64,000 nucleotides of DNA from Stenotrophomonas pavanii (GCF_900101175.1 NZ_FNFQ01000007.1:186001-250000); one strand, 5' to 3'. Counted from the first letter of the stretch, positions 44,541 to 54,716 are shown. Notes: generated by a model not told the origin, from the letters alone. Numbers and translations are program-made.

Positions 44541-44694
44541 GCCGGGCATGGCCCGGCCTACCCGGCGATGCTCTGGTAGCGGCCAACCTTGGTTGGCGCC
44601 CAAAAGGCGTGCCAACCATGGTTGGCACCTACCGAGGTGGGTCGAGCGTGCCAACCAAGGTTGGCACCCACCAGGCGCGGCAGTTGGCACCTAC
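44541..44694. repeat. Cluster of at least four SMAG hairpins
   Basis: Hairpins occur at 44541-44561 (gccgggc-atg-gcccggc-ctac), 44576-44597 (gtag then gccaacc/ggttggc), 44609-44632 (gtgccaacc/ggttggcac-ctac) and 44648-44667 (the same stem with loop aa). A partial copy ends at 44694. It fills the htpG to rod-protein gap. The last three share one stem sequence and look like recent local copies. Confidence 0.8.
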
Positions 44695-44707
44695 CGAGAC
44701 GGGCTGA

Positions 44708-45007
44708 TCAAACCTCGCGATCCAGCAGCGAACCCAGCATCTGGTCCTGGCGGCGGATGACCGCGGCATTGGCGGCGAAGGCCACTACTTCGGCCTTGGC
44801 CGCCAGCAGATCGCCCAGGGGGGCGCCCGGATCGGGGGCGGCGCTGGTCACCGCCGTCGCCACCCCGCCCTGCGCCACCGCATTGCGCTGCAACTGCAGG
44901 CGCTGCGCATCGGGGGTGGCCAGGTTGGCCACGTTGTGCGCGGCCACCTGCATGCCCTGCTGGGCCGCGCGCATGCCACCCAGAGCGGTTCCCATCACGT
45001 TGTCCAT
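44708..45007 (-). CDS. Orphan flagellar basal-body rod-like protein
   Basis: 99 aa. It begins MDNVMGTALGGMRAAQQGMQVAAHNVANLATPDAQ, the N-terminal helix and A-N-x-x-N-x-x-T pattern of the rod/hook family (FlgB, FlgC, FlgF, FlgG). The rest is Ala-rich and short, with IRRQDQMLGSLLDREV as a C-terminal heptad-type helix. No other flagellar gene is in the window, so it is outside any flagellar operon. It may be an accessory rod component or a leftover; I cannot decide. Confidence 0.75.
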   Translation of the reverse strand: MDNVMGTALGGMRAAQQGMQVAAHNVANLATPDAQRLQLQRNAVAQGGVATAVTSAAPDPGAPLGDLLAAKAEVVAFAANAAVIRRQDQMLGSLLDREV

Positions 45008-45136
45008 GGCGGTCTCCGGGCCGCACGCCGCAGCCCTCCTGACCGGTTAACGGCCGGCACGCCGCGACCTTGAGTCCACATCGGCCCGACAGGCCCGAGT
45101 GGTAGCATATCCCCCTGATTTCAGCGCCTTTTGCCA

Positions 45137-46435
45137 ATGCTCAGTTTTTTCCGCCGCAAGAAGCCCCAGGACGCCGCCGCACCGGACGCGCCCAAGACCC
45201 AGCACTACTCGGCTGAAGAGCTGGCGGCGGCGTTCCCGTCAGCCGCCCCGGCCGAGGACGCGCCCACCACTGCGGTGGCCGAAGCCGTAGCGCCGGTACC
45301 CGTGCCGGAACCGGCCCCCGTCGCGGTACCGGCGCCGGTCACCGAAGTGCCCGCCGTGCCGGCTGCGCAACCGGTCATCGCGGCCGAGGATGTCCAGGCC
45401 GAAGCGCTGGCCGCCGCCGCCGTGCTGGCCCCGCTGGCTCCGGTCGTTCCGGCCGCGGAGCCGGCCGCCCCGGCCGTCGATCTGCCGGCGCTGGTCGATG
45501 CCCCGCCAGCCCCGGCCGGCAAGCCCGGCTGGCGCGAACGCCTGCGCAACAGCGTCATCGCGCGCAGCTTCGGCGGCCTGTTCTCGCGCAATCCCAAGCT
45601 CGACGACGACCTGCTGGACGAGCTGGAGACCGCACTGATCACCGCCGACGTCGGCGTAGGTGCCACCACCGACCTGGTGGAAGGGCTGCGCAAGCGCATG
45701 AAGTCGCGCGAGTTCGCCGACGCCAATGCGCTGCTGGCTGCGCTGCGCGCCGAGCTGATCGCGATCCTGCAGCCGGTGGCCAAGCCGCTGGTGATCGACC
45801 GTGCTGCCAAACCCTTCGTGGTGCTGACCGTCGGCGTCAATGGCGTCGGCAAGACCACCACCATCGGCAAGCTGGCCAAGCGCTTCAAGGATGACGGCCA
45901 CAGCCTGATGCTGGCCGCCGGCGATACCTTCCGTGCCGCTGCCGTGGCCCAGCTGCAGGCCTGGGGCGAGCGCAATGGCGTGGCCGTGGTCGCGCAGGGG
46001 CAGAACGCCGATGCCGCGTCGGTGGCGTTCGACGCGCTGCAGGCCGGCAAGGCACGCGGCACCTCGGTGCTGATCGCCGACACCGCCGGTCGCCTGCACA
46101 CCCAGTCCGGCCTGATGAACGAGCTGGGCAAGATCCGCCGCGTGCTCGGCAAGATCGACCCCACCGCACCGCACGAAGTGCTGATGGTGATCGACGGCAC
46201 CACCGGCCAGAACGCGCTGTCGCAGCTGCGCCAGTTCAATGCAGCGGTGAACGTGACCGGCCTGGTGGTGACCAAGCTGGACGGCACCGCCAAGGGCGGC
46301 GTGGTGTTCGCGCTGGCCCGCGAGTTCGGCATTCCGATCCGCTTTGCCGGCATCGGCGAGCGCCCGGAAGACCTGCGCGTGTTCGACCCGGAAGCGTTCG
46401 TCGATGCCCTGCTGCCTGAAGCGCTGGGCGCCTGA
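45137..46435 (+). CDS. ftsY: Signal recognition particle receptor FtsY
   Basis: 432 aa from ATG 45137. The N-terminal ~130 residues are acidic and Ala/Pro-rich, the low-complexity A domain that binds membranes. The NG domain follows with GVNGVGKTTTIGKLAKRF (P-loop), DTFRAAAVAQLQ, DTAGRLHTQSGLMNEL and TKLDGTAKGG. The protein brings ribosomes with signal recognition particle to the SecY translocon. The A domain length is large for the family but normal for xanthomonads. Confidence 0.95.
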   Translation: MLSFFRRKKPQDAAAPDAPKTQHYSAEELAAAFPSAAPAEDAPTTAVAEAVAPVPVPEPAPVAVPAPVTEVPAVPAAQPVIAAEDVQAEALAAAAVLAPLAPVVPAAEPAAPAVDLPALVDAPPAPAGKPGWRERLRNSVIARSFGGLFSRNPKLDDDLLDELETALITADVGVGATTDLVEGLRKRMKSREFADANALLAALRAELIAILQPVAKPLVIDRAAKPFVVLTVGVNGVGKTTTIGKLAKRFKDDGHSLMLAAGDTFRAAAVAQLQAWGERNGVAVVAQGQNADAASVAFDALQAGKARGTSVLIADTAGRLHTQSGLMNELGKIRRVLGKIDPTAPHEVLMVIDGTTGQNALSQLRQFNAAVNVTGLVVTKLDGTAKGGVVFALAREFGIPIRFAGIGERPEDLRVFDPEAFVDALLPEALGA

Positions 46436-46445
46436 TACACCGCGC

Positions 46446-46499
46446 CGCCACGCATGACGTGGCGCTACTGAGATCTGGTAGCGCCACCCCATGGGTGGC
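46446..46499. repeat. Two facing SMAG hairpins
   Basis: cgccacg/cgtggcg followed by ctac (46446-46468), then gtag with gccaccc-cat-gggtggc (46478-46499). It fills the ftsY-mutY gap. Confidence 0.7.
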
Positions 46500-46517
46500 T
46501 GCCTCTCTGGAACACCC

Positions 46518-47642
46518 ATGCCCCGCCAGCCGCACGCCAGCGCCGGATCCCCGCACACCGACGACTTCGTCGCCCGCCTGCTGCACTGGTTCGACGACCA
46601 CGGCCGCCACGACCTGCCCTGGCAGCATCCGCGCAGTCCCTACCGGGTCTGGCTGTCGGAGATCATGCTGCAGCAGACCCAGGTGGCCACGGTCATCCCG
46701 TACTTCCTGCGGTTCCTGCAGCACTTCCCGGCCTTGCCCGACCTCGCCGCCGCCAGCAATGACGCAGTGATGGCGCAGTGGGCAGGGCTTGGCTACTACG
46801 CCCGCGCACGCAACCTGCATGCCGCCGCCAAGCGCTGCGTGGAACTGCACGACGGCGACCTGCCGCGCGATTTCGACGCGCTGCACGCGCTGCCCGGCAT
46901 CGGTCGCAGCACTGCCGGCGCCATCCTCAGCCAGGCCTGGAACGACCCGTTCGCGATCCTCGACGGCAACGTCAAGCGCGTGCTCAGCCGCTACCACGGC
47001 ATCGACGGCTTCCCGGGCCTGCCGGCCATCGAGAAGCAGCTATGGGCAATCGCCGAGGCGCACGTAGCGCAGGTGCCGGCCGGGCGCATGGCCGATTACA
47101 CCCAGGCGCAGATGGATCTGGGCGCGACGGTGTGCAGCCGCGCCAAACCGGCCTGCGTGATCTGCCCGCTGCAGGACGCGTGCGTGGCGCGGCGCGAGGG
47201 CCGCACCGCTGAACTGCCCACGCCCAAGCCGGGCAAAACGCTGCCCGAGCGCGAAGCGGTGGCCCTGCTGCTGCGCGACGCCCAGCAGCGCGTACTGCTG
47301 CAGAAGCGACCGGACACCGGCATCTGGGCGCAGCTGTGGACGCTGCCGCAGGCCGAGGCCGGCAGCGTGCTGCAGGACTGGTTCGATGCGCACGTGGAAG
47401 GTTCGCTGGAAGACGCCGAGGCGCTGCCGGTGCTGCAGCACACCTTCAGCCACTACCGGCTGCACCTGCAGGTACTGTCACGGCAGGTAGACGGCCTGCG
47501 CGTGGAAGAACCCACGCTGCGCTGGGTCGCCGCCGACGAACTGCCTTCGTTGGGCCTGCCGGCACCGATACGCAAGCTGCTCGACGGTGCCACGATCAGG
47601 ACGCCGAAACGAAATTCCAAGAAACCCCGCAACCACGAGTGA
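46518..47642 (+). CDS. mutY: A/G-specific adenine glycosylase MutY
   Basis: 374 aa from ATG 46518. It has the early FeS-glycosylase motif [30 protein letters not shown], then the helix-hairpin-helix [17 protein letters not shown] with the catalytic Asp in [12 protein letters not shown]. The iron-sulfur cluster reads C-x6-C-x2-C-x5-C in [26 protein letters not shown]-like C-terminal domain (~240-360) reads 8-oxoguanine. The enzyme removes adenine mispaired with 8-oxoG. yggX follows after 5 bp, a common pair. Confidence 0.95.
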   Translation: MPRQPHASAGSPHTDDFVARLLHWFDDHGRHDLPWQHPRSPYRVWLSEIMLQQTQVATVIPYFLRFLQHFPALPDLAAASNDAVMAQWAGLGYYARARNLHAAAKRCVELHDGDLPRDFDALHALPGIGRSTAGAILSQAWNDPFAILDGNVKRVLSRYHGIDGFPGLPAIEKQLWAIAEAHVAQVPAGRMADYTQAQMDLGATVCSRAKPACVICPLQDACVARREGRTAELPTPKPGKTLPEREAVALLLRDAQQRVLLQKRPDTGIWAQLWTLPQAEAGSVLQDWFDAHVEGSLEDAEALPVLQHTFSHYRLHLQVLSRQVDGLRVEEPTLRWVAADELPSLGLPAPIRKLLDGATIRTPKRNSKKPRNHE

Positions 47643-47647
47643 GTGCC

Positions 47648-47917
47648 ATGCCCCGAACCGTCTTCTGCCAGTACGAACAACGCGATGCCGAGGGCCTGGA
47701 CTTCGTGCCCTACCCCGGCGAACTGGGCCAGCGCATCTTCAACAACATCGGCAAGCAGGCGTGGGCCGCGTGGCTTGCGCACCAGACCATGCTGATCAAC
47801 GAAAACCGGCTGTCGCCGCGGACGCCGGAACATCGTGCGTTCCTTGAAGGCGAACTGGTCAAGTTCCTGTTCGAGAAGGACGCGGAAAAGCCGGCCGGCT
47901 TCGTTCCGGAAGCCTGA
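47648..47917 (+). CDS. yggX: Fe(II) trafficking protein YggX
   Basis: 89 aa. It starts with [30 protein letters not shown], with the single conserved cysteine, and has [14 protein letters not shown] and [22 protein letters not shown] segments. YggX protects iron-sulfur proteins during oxidative stress. It is transcribed with mutY, itself an iron-sulfur enzyme that repairs oxidative damage, a known linkage. Confidence 0.93.
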   Translation: MPRTVFCQYEQRDAEGLDFVPYPGELGQRIFNNIGKQAWAAWLAHQTMLINENRLSPRTPEHRAFLEGELVKFLFEKDAEKPAGFVPEA

Positions 47918-47924
47918 CCCACAG

Positions 47925-47987
47925 GTAGTGCCGGCCGCTGGCCGGCATCGCGCAGATGCCAGGTTGCCGGCCAGCGGCCGGCACTAC
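47925..47987. repeat. SMAG dimer
   Basis: gtagtgccggccgctggccggca (47925-47947) faces its near reverse complement tgccggccagcggccggcactac (47965-47987). Each arm is itself a hairpin, so the whole can fold as two small hairpins or as one long stem. Confidence 0.85.
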
Positions 47988-47991
47988 CGCG

Positions 47992-48441
47992 CTAGTTCGT
48001 ATTTTCCTCGCGCTCCTGCACCTGCGCCTGGCGCAGCTCCTGCTCGGAGGCACGCAGCGCCTTCACATCCAGCTTGCGGATGCTGTGGATGAAGCACGGC
48101 ATGCGCGGGCCACCGGTCGGGTCACGCACCAGTACCTTGTCGAAGCGCGACGATACCCGGCCCATGCTGCTGGTGAGCCCGATGGCCGTGGCGTAGGGCA
48201 GGTCCGGGCACGGGCCGCTCAGTTCCAGCAGGTAGGCCTCGCTCGGCCGGGTCCACACCGCCAGCGCGCTGTCACCCAGTTCGGTCCAGCCATTGAGGCT
48301 GCCGAAGAACGGCATGTCATTCTGTGGCGCGCCAGCATGGGCGCGGTACAGGCCGAGCTTTTCGGTGCTGCTGAGCCGGCCGGTGGTCGCACAGGCGGCC
48401 AGCGCCAGACAGAGTCCGGCAATCAGGAGCGGGGTCTTCAT
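47992..48441 (-). CDS. DUF6491-type lipoprotein
   Basis: 149 aa. The lipobox is LALAACATTG. The domain reads LSSTEKLGLYRAHAGAPQND, NGWTELGDSALAVWTRPSEAYLLEL and PCPDLPYATAIGLTSSMGRVSSRFDKVLV, which I recognise as the DUF6491 pattern common in xanthomonads. Two cysteines lie ~37 residues apart and probably pair. The function is not known. It is transcribed after lolD but a hairpin lies between them, so it may be separate. Confidence 0.75.
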   Translation of the reverse strand: MKTPLLIAGLCLALAACATTGRLSSTEKLGLYRAHAGAPQNDMPFFGSLNGWTELGDSALAVWTRPSEAYLLELSGPCPDLPYATAIGLTSSMGRVSSRFDKVLVRDPTGGPRMPCFIHSIRKLDVKALRASEQELRQAQVQEREENTN

Positions 48442-48473
48442 GGCGATCTCCTAGGGGAACCTGCCGCGATCAT

Positions 48474-48498
48474 GCGCCGGCCGACGTGCGGCCGGCGC
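48474..48498 (-). terminator. GC-rich hairpin after lolD
   Basis: gcgccggccg-acgtg-cggccggcgc forms a perfect 10-bp stem. There is no T-run, so it may act as a partial stop or a stabiliser between lolD (ending 48549) and the next lipoprotein gene (starting 48441). Confidence 0.45.
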
Positions 48499-48548
48499 GA
48501 TGGCAGGTATACCCGTTCAGGCACCGGGAGGCGGCCGTTGCCGGGCGC

Positions 48549-49262
48549 TCAGACGTCGGCGTGGGCGAGCGCGTGCAGGCGGCCTTCGCGCAGCTCCAGC
48601 ACCCGGTCCAGCCGCCGCGCAAGGCTGCGGTCGTGGGTGACCAGCACGAGGCTGGTGTGACGGGCACGGTTGAGTTCCAGCATCAGCTCGAACACGGTGC
48701 CCGCGGTGCGGTCATCCAGGTTGCCGGTCGGCTCGTCGCCGAGCACGCAGGCCGGATGATTGACCAGCGCACGCGCCACGGCTGCTCGCTGGCGTTCGCC
48801 GCCGGACAGCTCGCCGGGCTTGTGGTCCAGGCGATGGCCGAGGCCGACCGCTTCCAGCAGCGTGGTGGCCCGGCTGCTCGCTTCGGCCACGGCGGTGCCG
48901 GCCAGCAGCACCGGCATCATCACGTTTTCCAGCGCGGTGAACTCCGGCAACAGGTGGTGGAACTGGTAGACGAAGCCCAGCGCCTGGTTGCGCAGCAGGC
49001 CACGCGCGGTGTCCGACAGCGCGGACATGCGCTGGCCGGTCACGTACACCTCGCCTGCGGTCGGAACATCCAGCCCCCCCAGCAGGTGCAGCAGCGTGCT
49101 CTTGCCGGCGCCGGAGGCACCGATGATCGCCACCGTCTCGCCGGCGGTCACGGTCAGGTCCAGTCCATCGAACACCGGGGTCTGCATGCGCCCTTCGGCG
49201 TAGGTCTTGCCCAGTGCTTCGGCGCGGATCACTTCATCGCCACGGTTGAAGACCTTATTCAT
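48549..49262 (-). CDS. lolD: Lipoprotein-releasing ABC transporter ATPase LolD
   Basis: 237 aa. Walker A is [13 protein letters not shown], the signature is [17 protein letters not shown], and Walker B is [12 protein letters not shown], followed by a switch histidine in LVTHDRSLA. LolD powers the release of outer-membrane lipoproteins from the inner membrane to LolA. The start overlaps the end of the permease gene by 8 bp, so the two subunits are made together. Confidence 0.94.
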   Translation of the reverse strand: MNKVFNRGDEVIRAEALGKTYAEGRMQTPVFDGLDLTVTAGETVAIIGASGAGKSTLLHLLGGLDVPTAGEVYVTGQRMSALSDTARGLLRNQALGFVYQFHHLLPEFTALENVMMPVLLAGTAVAEASSRATTLLEAVGLGHRLDHKPGELSGGERQRAAVARALVNHPACVLGDEPTGNLDDRTAGTVFELMLELNRARHTSLVLVTHDRSLARRLDRVLELREGRLHALAHADV

Positions 49263-50496
49263 AACGCAGGGCCTCCGCCGGCTGGGTGCGTGCTGCCCGC
49301 CAGGCGGGATACAGGGTGGCCAGGAAGCTCATCAGCAGCGCGACCACGGTGATCGCCACCACGTCGCCTGTCTGCATGTCGGTCGGCAGGCCGGTGATGT
49401 AGTACACATCCTCCGGCAACAGCTTGACGTTGAACACGCGCTCGATGGCGCCCAGGATGCGCTCCAGGTTGAGAGTCAGCGTGATGCCGCCGATCAGGCC
49501 GGCCAGCGTGCCGAAGATGCCGATCAGCGAACCCTGCACCATGAACACCTGCATCACCCCGCCCGGGGTCAGGCCGAGGGTGCGCAGGATGGCGATGTCG
49601 GCCTGCTTGTCGGTCACCAGCATCACCTGCGAGGACACCAGGTTGAAGGCACCCATGGCGATGATCAGCGACAGCAGGATGCCCATCACCACCTTCTCCA
49701 TGCGCAGCGAGTGGTAGAGGTTGGCGTTCTGCTGGGTCCAGTCACTCACGCGGTAGGCCCCCCCCAGGCTCTGCGCCAGGTCCACGCCCACTTCCAGCGA
49801 ACGGTCCATGTCGTGCAGTTTCAACCGCACGCCGGTGGCACCATCGCTGCGCAGCACGCGCTCCAGGTCCTGCATGTTGGCGAAGCCGACGCCCCGGTCG
49901 ACCTCGTTGTAGCCGGCCTCGAAGATGCCACTGACGGTGAAGCGTTTCATCCGTGGCACCGCACCGGCAGGCGTGCCCTGCACTTCGGCAAATGTCACCA
50001 GCACCTGGTCACCGACATCGACGCCGAGCCAGATCGCCAGTTCCTTGCCCAGCAGCAGGTTGAAGCTGCCCGGCGTCAGGCTGGCATAGCTGCCCTTGGT
50101 GACCTTCTTGTCGATCACCGAAACCTTCGGCTCCAGCGCCGGATCGATGCCCTGGATGATCGCACCCTGCACGCGCGGGCCGCTGATCATCGACTGGATC
50201 TCGATGTAAGGCGCGGCACCGGCCACGCGTGGATCCTTGCGGGCCACGTCGACCACGCGCATCCAGTCCGGCATCGGCTCGCCGTCGCGGCTGATGGTGG
50301 TGTGCGCGGTCATCTGCAGCAGGCGGCTGCGGATTTCCTTCTGGAATCCGCTCATCACCGCCAGCGTGGTGATCAGCACCGTAACGCCGAGCGCGATGCC
50401 CAGGATCGATGCCATCGAGATGAAGGAGATGAAGCCGTTGCGGCGCTTGGCGCGCAGGTAGCGCAGGCCGATGGCCACGGGAATGGGTTTGAACAT
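49255..50496 (-). CDS. Lipoprotein-releasing permease (LolC/LolE family)
   Basis: 413 aa. It begins [35 protein letters not shown] with the first membrane helix. A periplasmic domain (~50-270) follows, then FtsX-type helices near residues 275-300, 320-345 and 378-400. Only one permease of this family is next to lolD, where E. coli has separate LolC and LolE. A single hybrid LolF-type subunit forming a homodimer, as in other gammaproteobacteria, is likely unless another copy lies elsewhere. Confidence 0.9.
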   Translation of the reverse strand: MFKPIPVAIGLRYLRAKRRNGFISFISMASILGIALGVTVLITTLAVMSGFQKEIRSRLLQMTAHTTISRDGEPMPDWMRVVDVARKDPRVAGAAPYIEIQSMISGPRVQGAIIQGIDPALEPKVSVIDKKVTKGSYASLTPGSFNLLLGKELAIWLGVDVGDQVLVTFAEVQGTPAGAVPRMKRFTVSGIFEAGYNEVDRGVGFANMQDLERVLRSDGATGVRLKLHDMDRSLEVGVDLAQSLGGAYRVSDWTQQNANLYHSLRMEKVVMGILLSLIIAMGAFNLVSSQVMLVTDKQADIAILRTLGLTPGGVMQVFMVQGSLIGIFGTLAGLIGGITLTLNLERILGAIERVFNVKLLPEDVYYITGLPTDMQTGDVVAITVVALLMSFLATLYPAWRAARTQPAEALRYE

Positions 50497-50519
50497 GCAG
50501 GCACGCCGGTCAATTCAGC

Positions 50520-50969
50520 TTATGGTGCCATTGACCGGGCCCGACGGGAAACGCTGCGTGCGGCCACGGCCAGTCGCAGTTCACGTCGCTGCCCGGAATC
50601 GAGCACATCCGGCCAGAACAACAGGCGCTGGCGCCTGCCGCCCTCACGCCAGAGCAACAACAGCCAGGGGCCGCGCACGACCAGCCGCGGCGCATCGATG
50701 CCCTGCCCGCCCACCTGCAGTGGCTCGGGAAGCGGCGGAAGAAGCACCTGCACGCGCGGCCTGCGCTGGCGCCAGGCCAGCTCGGCGCCCCCGGCGCCCC
50801 ACGCCAGCAAAACGGCGGGGATCAGCAGCCGCGGCGGCAGGTCCGATGCGCGCAGCAGCCAGGGCGCGGCCAGCAACACCGCCAGCTGGGCGGCGGCCTG
50901 CAGCCGCGAGGGGCGCCACTCAAGGCTTGAGGGCGAGGATCTTCTGCATGAGGGGGATCGCGTGCGCAT
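50520..50969 (-). CDS. YgfX-like membrane protein next to sdhE
   Basis: 149 aa. A basic N-terminus with Arg-Pro repeats and [24 protein letters not shown] is followed by a second hydrophobic segment (~47-63) and a soluble domain containing [28 protein letters not shown]. Position and layout match YgfX (CptA), the protein encoded next to SdhE in E. coli and once proposed as a toxin. It overlaps sdhE by 50 bp; ATG 50969 is the only obvious start, though a shorter start is possible. Confidence 0.65.
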   Translation of the reverse strand: MRTRSPSCRRSSPSSLEWRPSRLQAAAQLAVLLAAPWLLRASDLPPRLLIPAVLLAWGAGGAELAWRQRRPRVQVLLPPLPEPLQVGGQGIDAPRLVVRGPWLLLLWREGGRRQRLLFWPDVLDSGQRRELRLAVAARSVSRRARSMAP

Positions 50970-51168
50970 GCGGGCAGGCCTCGTAGCCCATGAACCAGCG
51001 CCACAACTTATCGTCCTCGCAGTCGAGCAGGAACAGGAAAACTTCGCGTTCTTCGGTCGGCGCAGTGCTCCACTCCCGGTCCAGGTAGCGGCCGAACAGC
51101 TGGTCCAGTTCGCGCATGCCGCGTCGGCAGCGCCAGCGCAGCTTCTTCAGCAGAACATCTTCTTCCAT
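50920..51168 (-). CDS. sdhE: FAD assembly factor SdhE
   Basis: 82 aa. It carries the signature [19 protein letters not shown] with the conserved R-G-x-x-E-x-D. SdhE helps attach FAD covalently to SdhA. It lies after sdhB, separated by two SMAG hairpins, and upstream of the YgfX-like gene. Confidence 0.93.
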   Translation of the reverse strand: MEEDVLLKKLRWRCRRGMRELDQLFGRYLDREWSTAPTEEREVFLFLLDCEDDKLWRWFMGYEACPHAHAIPLMQKILALKP

Positions 51169-51190
51169 CGTGTTTCTCCAGATACAGCAA

Positions 51191-51247
51191 AGCCACGCAT
51201 GGCGTGGCTCTACTGGGGTGGCACAGCCACGCGTCGCGTGGCTCTAC
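51191..51247. repeat. Two tandem SMAG hairpins
   Basis: agccacgc-atg-gcgtggct-ctac (51191-51213) is followed by a similar unit with loop gtc (51225-51247) in the same orientation. Both lie between sdhE and sdhB. Confidence 0.75.
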
Positions 51248-51266
51248 CAGATACCGCCGGGCCTGA

Positions 51267-52052
51267 TCAGGCGCGGCGTTCCATCATCAGCTTCTTGATC
51301 TCGGCGATCGCCAGCGCCGGGTTCAGGCCCTTCGGGCAGGTCCGGGCGCAGTTCATGATGGTGTGGCAGCGGTACAGCTTGAACGGGTCTTCCAGATCGT
51401 CCAGGCGCGCACCGGTGTCCTCATCACGCGAGTCGATGATCCAGCGGTAGGCCTGCAGCAGGATCGCCGGGCCCAGGTAACGCTCGCCGTTCCACCAGTA
51501 GCTCGGGCAGCTGGTCGAGCAGCAGGCGCACAGGATGCACTCGTACAGGCCGTCCAGCTTCTTGCGGTCTTCCGGCGACTGCAGGCGCTCGCGGTCCGGC
51601 GGTGCCGGGGTCTGGGTACGGATCCACGGCTTGATCGACGCGTACTGCGCGTAGAAATGGGTCAGGTCCGGAACCAGGTCCTTGACCACGTTCATGTGCG
51701 GCAGCGGGTAGATCGGCACTTCCTTCTTGCCACAGTCCGAGATGGCTCGGGTGCAGGCCAGGGTGTTGGTGCCGTCGATGTTCATCGCGCACGAACCACA
51801 GATGCCCTCGCGGCACGAGCGGCGGAAGGTCAGGGTCGGGTCGATCTCGTTCTTGATCTTGATCAGGGCGTCCAGGACCATCGGGCCACAGGCATCCAGA
51901 TCGACTTCATAGGTATCGGTGCGCGGGTTGCTGTCGTCGTCCGGACTCCAGCGGTAGATCTTGAAGGTGCGCACGTTCTTGCCGCCGTTCTTGACGGGGA
52001 AGTGCTTGCCCTTCGTGATCTTGGAATTCTTGGGGAGTGAAAACTCGGCCAT
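51267..52052 (-). CDS. sdhB: Succinate dehydrogenase iron-sulfur subunit
   Basis: 261 aa. The [2Fe-2S] ligands are in [24 protein letters not shown], and the other two clusters in [16 protein letters not shown] and [17 protein letters not shown]. It moves electrons from FAD to quinone in complex II. It is the last catalytic subunit of the operon, 66 bp after sdhA. Confidence 0.96.
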   Translation of the reverse strand: MAEFSLPKNSKITKGKHFPVKNGGKNVRTFKIYRWSPDDDSNPRTDTYEVDLDACGPMVLDALIKIKNEIDPTLTFRRSCREGICGSCAMNIDGTNTLACTRAISDCGKKEVPIYPLPHMNVVKDLVPDLTHFYAQYASIKPWIRTQTPAPPDRERLQSPEDRKKLDGLYECILCACCSTSCPSYWWNGERYLGPAILLQAYRWIIDSRDEDTGARLDDLEDPFKLYRCHTIMNCARTCPKGLNPALAIAEIKKLMMERRA

Positions 52053-52118
52053 GGCTGCTCTCGTTGGCTCAGGCGGCCCGCGCCCGTGGGCGCGGATTGC
52101 ATGGTAGGCGGGGTCGGA

Positions 52119-53909
52119 TCAGTACACGCGCGGCTTCGGCGGCACCACGGACACGTCGTCGGTCAACGTGTACATGTGCACCGGACGGTAGTCGAAGCTG
52201 CACTTGCCCTTCTCGTCGACGCTGACCAGGGTGTGCTTCTGCCAGTTGACGTCGTCGCGGTCCGGATAGTCCTCGTGCGCATGCGCACCACGGCTTTCCT
52301 TGCGCTGTTCGGCCGAGTTGATCGTCGCCACCGCGTTGAGCAGCAGGTTGTTCAGCTCGTAGGTCTCGATCAGGTCCGAATTCCACACCAGCGAACGGTC
52401 GGAGACCTTCACGTCCTGGAACGAGTCGAAGATCTTGTCCATTTTCTCGCAGCCTTCCTTCAGCGTCTGGCTGGTGCGGAAGACCGCCGCGTCGGCCTGC
52501 ATGGTGCGCTGCATGCGATCGCGGATGACCGAGGTCGGGGTATCGCCGTTGGCGTGGCGCAGCTTGTCCAGCAGGCCCAGCGCCTTGTCGCAGGCATCGG
52601 CCGGCAGCGGCTTGTGCGATGCGCCCGGCTTGATGGTCTCGGCGCAGCGGTTGGCCACCGCACGCCCGAACACCACCAGGTCCAGCAGCGAGTTCGAGCC
52701 CAGGCGGTTGGCACCGTGCACGGACACGCAGGCCGCTTCGCCGATGGCGTACAGGCCCGGCACGACCGCGTTGTCGTTGTCACCGACCTTCTGCACCACT
52801 TCACCGTGGTAGTTGGTCGGGATGCCGCCCATGTTGTAGTGCACGGTCGGGATGACCGGGATCGGCTGCTTGTGCACGTCGACGCCGGCGAAGATGCGGG
52901 CGCTTTCGGCAATGCCCGGCAGCTTCTCGTCGATCACGCCCGGGCCCAGGTGGGTCAGGTCGAGCAGGATGTGGTCCTTGTGCTCGCCGACGCCGCGGCC
53001 TTCGCGGATCTCGATGGTCATCGAACGGCTGACCACGTCGCGCGACGCCAGGTCCTTGTAATGCGGTGCATAGCGCTCCATGAAGCGCTCGCCGCTGCTG
53101 TTGCGCAGGATGCCGCCTTCACCGCGGACACCCTCGGTGATCAGGCAGCCGGCGCCGTAGATGCCGGTCGGATGGAACTGCACGAACTCCATGTCCTGCA
53201 TGGCGATGCCGGCACGCATGGCCAGGCCGCCACCGTCGCCGGTGCAGGTGTGCGCCGAGGTGGCGCTGAAGTACGCACGGCCGTAACCACCGGTGGCCAG
53301 CACCACGCCCTGGGCGCGGAACAGGTGCAGGGTGCCGTCGGACATGTCCAGGGCCAGCACGCCGCGGCAGGCGCCTTCCTCGTCGAAGATCAGGTCGAGC
53401 GCGAAGTACTCGATCATGAAGCGCGCGTCGTGCTTCAGCGACTGCTGGTACAGCGTGTGCAGCATCGCGTGGCCGGTACGGTCGGCCGCCGCGCAGGTAC
53501 GCTGCGCCGCCGGGCCTTCGCCGTACTTGGTGGTCATGCCACCGAAGGGGCGCTGGTAGATCTTGCCTTCGGCAGTGCGCGAGAACGGCACGCCGTAATG
53601 TTCGAGTTCGATGATGGCCGGGATGGCCTCACGGCACATGTACTCGATGGCGTCCTGGTCGCCCAGCCAGTCCGACCCCTTGATGGTGTCGAAGAAGTGG
53701 TAGCGCCAGTCGTCCTCGCCCATGTTGCCGAGTGCGGCCGAAATACCGCCCTGGGCGGCAACGGTGTGCGAACGGGTCGGGAAGACCTTGGTCAGGCACA
53801 CGGTCTGCAGGCCCTTGGCGGCCAGGCCGAACGTGGCGCGCAGGCCGGCACCGCCGGCGCCGACCACGACCATGTCGTACTTGTGTTCGGTGATCTTGTA
53901 AGCGGACAT
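52119..53909 (-). CDS. sdhA: Succinate dehydrogenase flavoprotein subunit
   Basis: 596 aa. FAD is bound by [16 protein letters not shown] (~16-31) and covalently by the His in [14 protein letters not shown] (~45-58). Catalytic residues are in [21 protein letters not shown] sequence (here [16 protein letters not shown]) and in [19 protein letters not shown]. The enzyme oxidises succinate to fumarate. The gene is intact and of normal length. Confidence 0.96.
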   Translation of the reverse strand: MSAYKITEHKYDMVVVGAGGAGLRATFGLAAKGLQTVCLTKVFPTRSHTVAAQGGISAALGNMGEDDWRYHFFDTIKGSDWLGDQDAIEYMCREAIPAIIELEHYGVPFSRTAEGKIYQRPFGGMTTKYGEGPAAQRTCAAADRTGHAMLHTLYQQSLKHDARFMIEYFALDLIFDEEGACRGVLALDMSDGTLHLFRAQGVVLATGGYGRAYFSATSAHTCTGDGGGLAMRAGIAMQDMEFVQFHPTGIYGAGCLITEGVRGEGGILRNSSGERFMERYAPHYKDLASRDVVSRSMTIEIREGRGVGEHKDHILLDLTHLGPGVIDEKLPGIAESARIFAGVDVHKQPIPVIPTVHYNMGGIPTNYHGEVVQKVGDNDNAVVPGLYAIGEAACVSVHGANRLGSNSLLDLVVFGRAVANRCAETIKPGASHKPLPADACDKALGLLDKLRHANGDTPTSVIRDRMQRTMQADAAVFRTSQTLKEGCEKMDKIFDSFQDVKVSDRSLVWNSDLIETYELNNLLLNAVATINSAEQRKESRGAHAHEDYPDRDDVNWQKHTLVSVDEKGKCSFDYRPVHMYTLTDDVSVVPPKPRVY

Positions 53910-53940
53910 CTAATCTGGATTCCTGTGTAGGTGCCTGGGC

Positions 53941-54327
53941 TCAGGCAACGCCGAGGGCGATGCGGCCCACCGCAAACACACTGACGATCATGCCGAGCAC
54001 GGCGACGAACTTCACCGCGGTCTGCAGCACCAGGGCCAGCAGCGATTCGTGGATGTAGTCTTCCAGCACGACCTGCATGCCGAGCTGCGCGTGCCAGAAC
54101 ATGGCGATCAGCAGGCCGATCAGCGGCACCGCGTTCCACGGCTTGGCCACGGCGGCGGCGGCGGTCGCGTAGTCCGAGCCGAGCAGGCCCAGCACGAAGA
54201 CCAGGAACCAGATGCCCAGCACCACCAGTGCGGCGGCGGTCAGGCGCTGGTGCACGAAGTGCTCGGTGCCGGTCTTGGCCGAGCCCAGGCCGCGCACGTT
54301 CTTCAACGGGGTACGGAACTTGCTCAC
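53941..54327 (-). CDS. sdhD: Succinate dehydrogenase membrane anchor SdhD
   Basis: 128 aa from GTG 54327, which overlaps the sdhC stop (GTGA); GGAGG lies 6 nt upstream. Three helices are visible (about residues 28-50, 66-88 and 96-120). HFVHQRLTAAALV has the conserved quinone-site region, and FWHAQLGMQVVLEDYIH carries the heme-b histidine. Confidence 0.93.
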   Translation of the reverse strand: MSKFRTPLKNVRGLGSAKTGTEHFVHQRLTAAALVVLGIWFLVFVLGLLGSDYATAAAAVAKPWNAVPLIGLLIAMFWHAQLGMQVVLEDYIHESLLALVLQTAVKFVAVLGMIVSVFAVGRIALGVA

Positions 54328-54716
54328 GCGGCACCTCCGAACATCACATAGGCCCACACCAGCAGGGTGATCACCAGGCTGCCGATGACCGACAGCCAGC
54401 TGCTGCGGATGAAGGCGGGGATGCTGAAACCAATGGCGAAGTCCTGCACGACGTGGCGGATGCCATTGCACAGGTGATAGGCGAACGACCATGTCCACGC
54501 GAACAGGAACACGCGGCCATACCAGGCCCCGGCATGGCCGGTGAAGCAGTTCCAGGACTCGGGCCCCATCATCAGGGCCAGCAGGCCGGCAGCGATGATG
54601 AGGGCACCAACAGACAGAAAGATGCCAGTAGCTCGATGCAGGATCGAGGTGGCCATCTGAATCTGCCAGCGATACACCTGAAGGTGCGGGGAAAGTGGGC
54701 GTTGTCTGGTCGCCAT
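54324..54716 (-). CDS. sdhC: Succinate dehydrogenase cytochrome b556 subunit SdhC
   Basis: 130 aa from ATG 54716; a longer frame to 54806 is not used. RPLSPHLQVYRWQIQMATSILHRATG holds the quinone-site serine and arginine (S-x-x-H-R). FAYHLCNGIRHVVQDF holds the heme histidine. Three membrane helices are present. It anchors SdhAB with SdhD. Confidence 0.94.
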   Translation of the reverse strand: MATRQRPLSPHLQVYRWQIQMATSILHRATGIFLSVGALIIAAGLLALMMGPESWNCFTGHAGAWYGRVFLFAWTWSFAYHLCNGIRHVVQDFAIGFSIPAFIRSSWLSVIGSLVITLLVWAYVMFGGAA

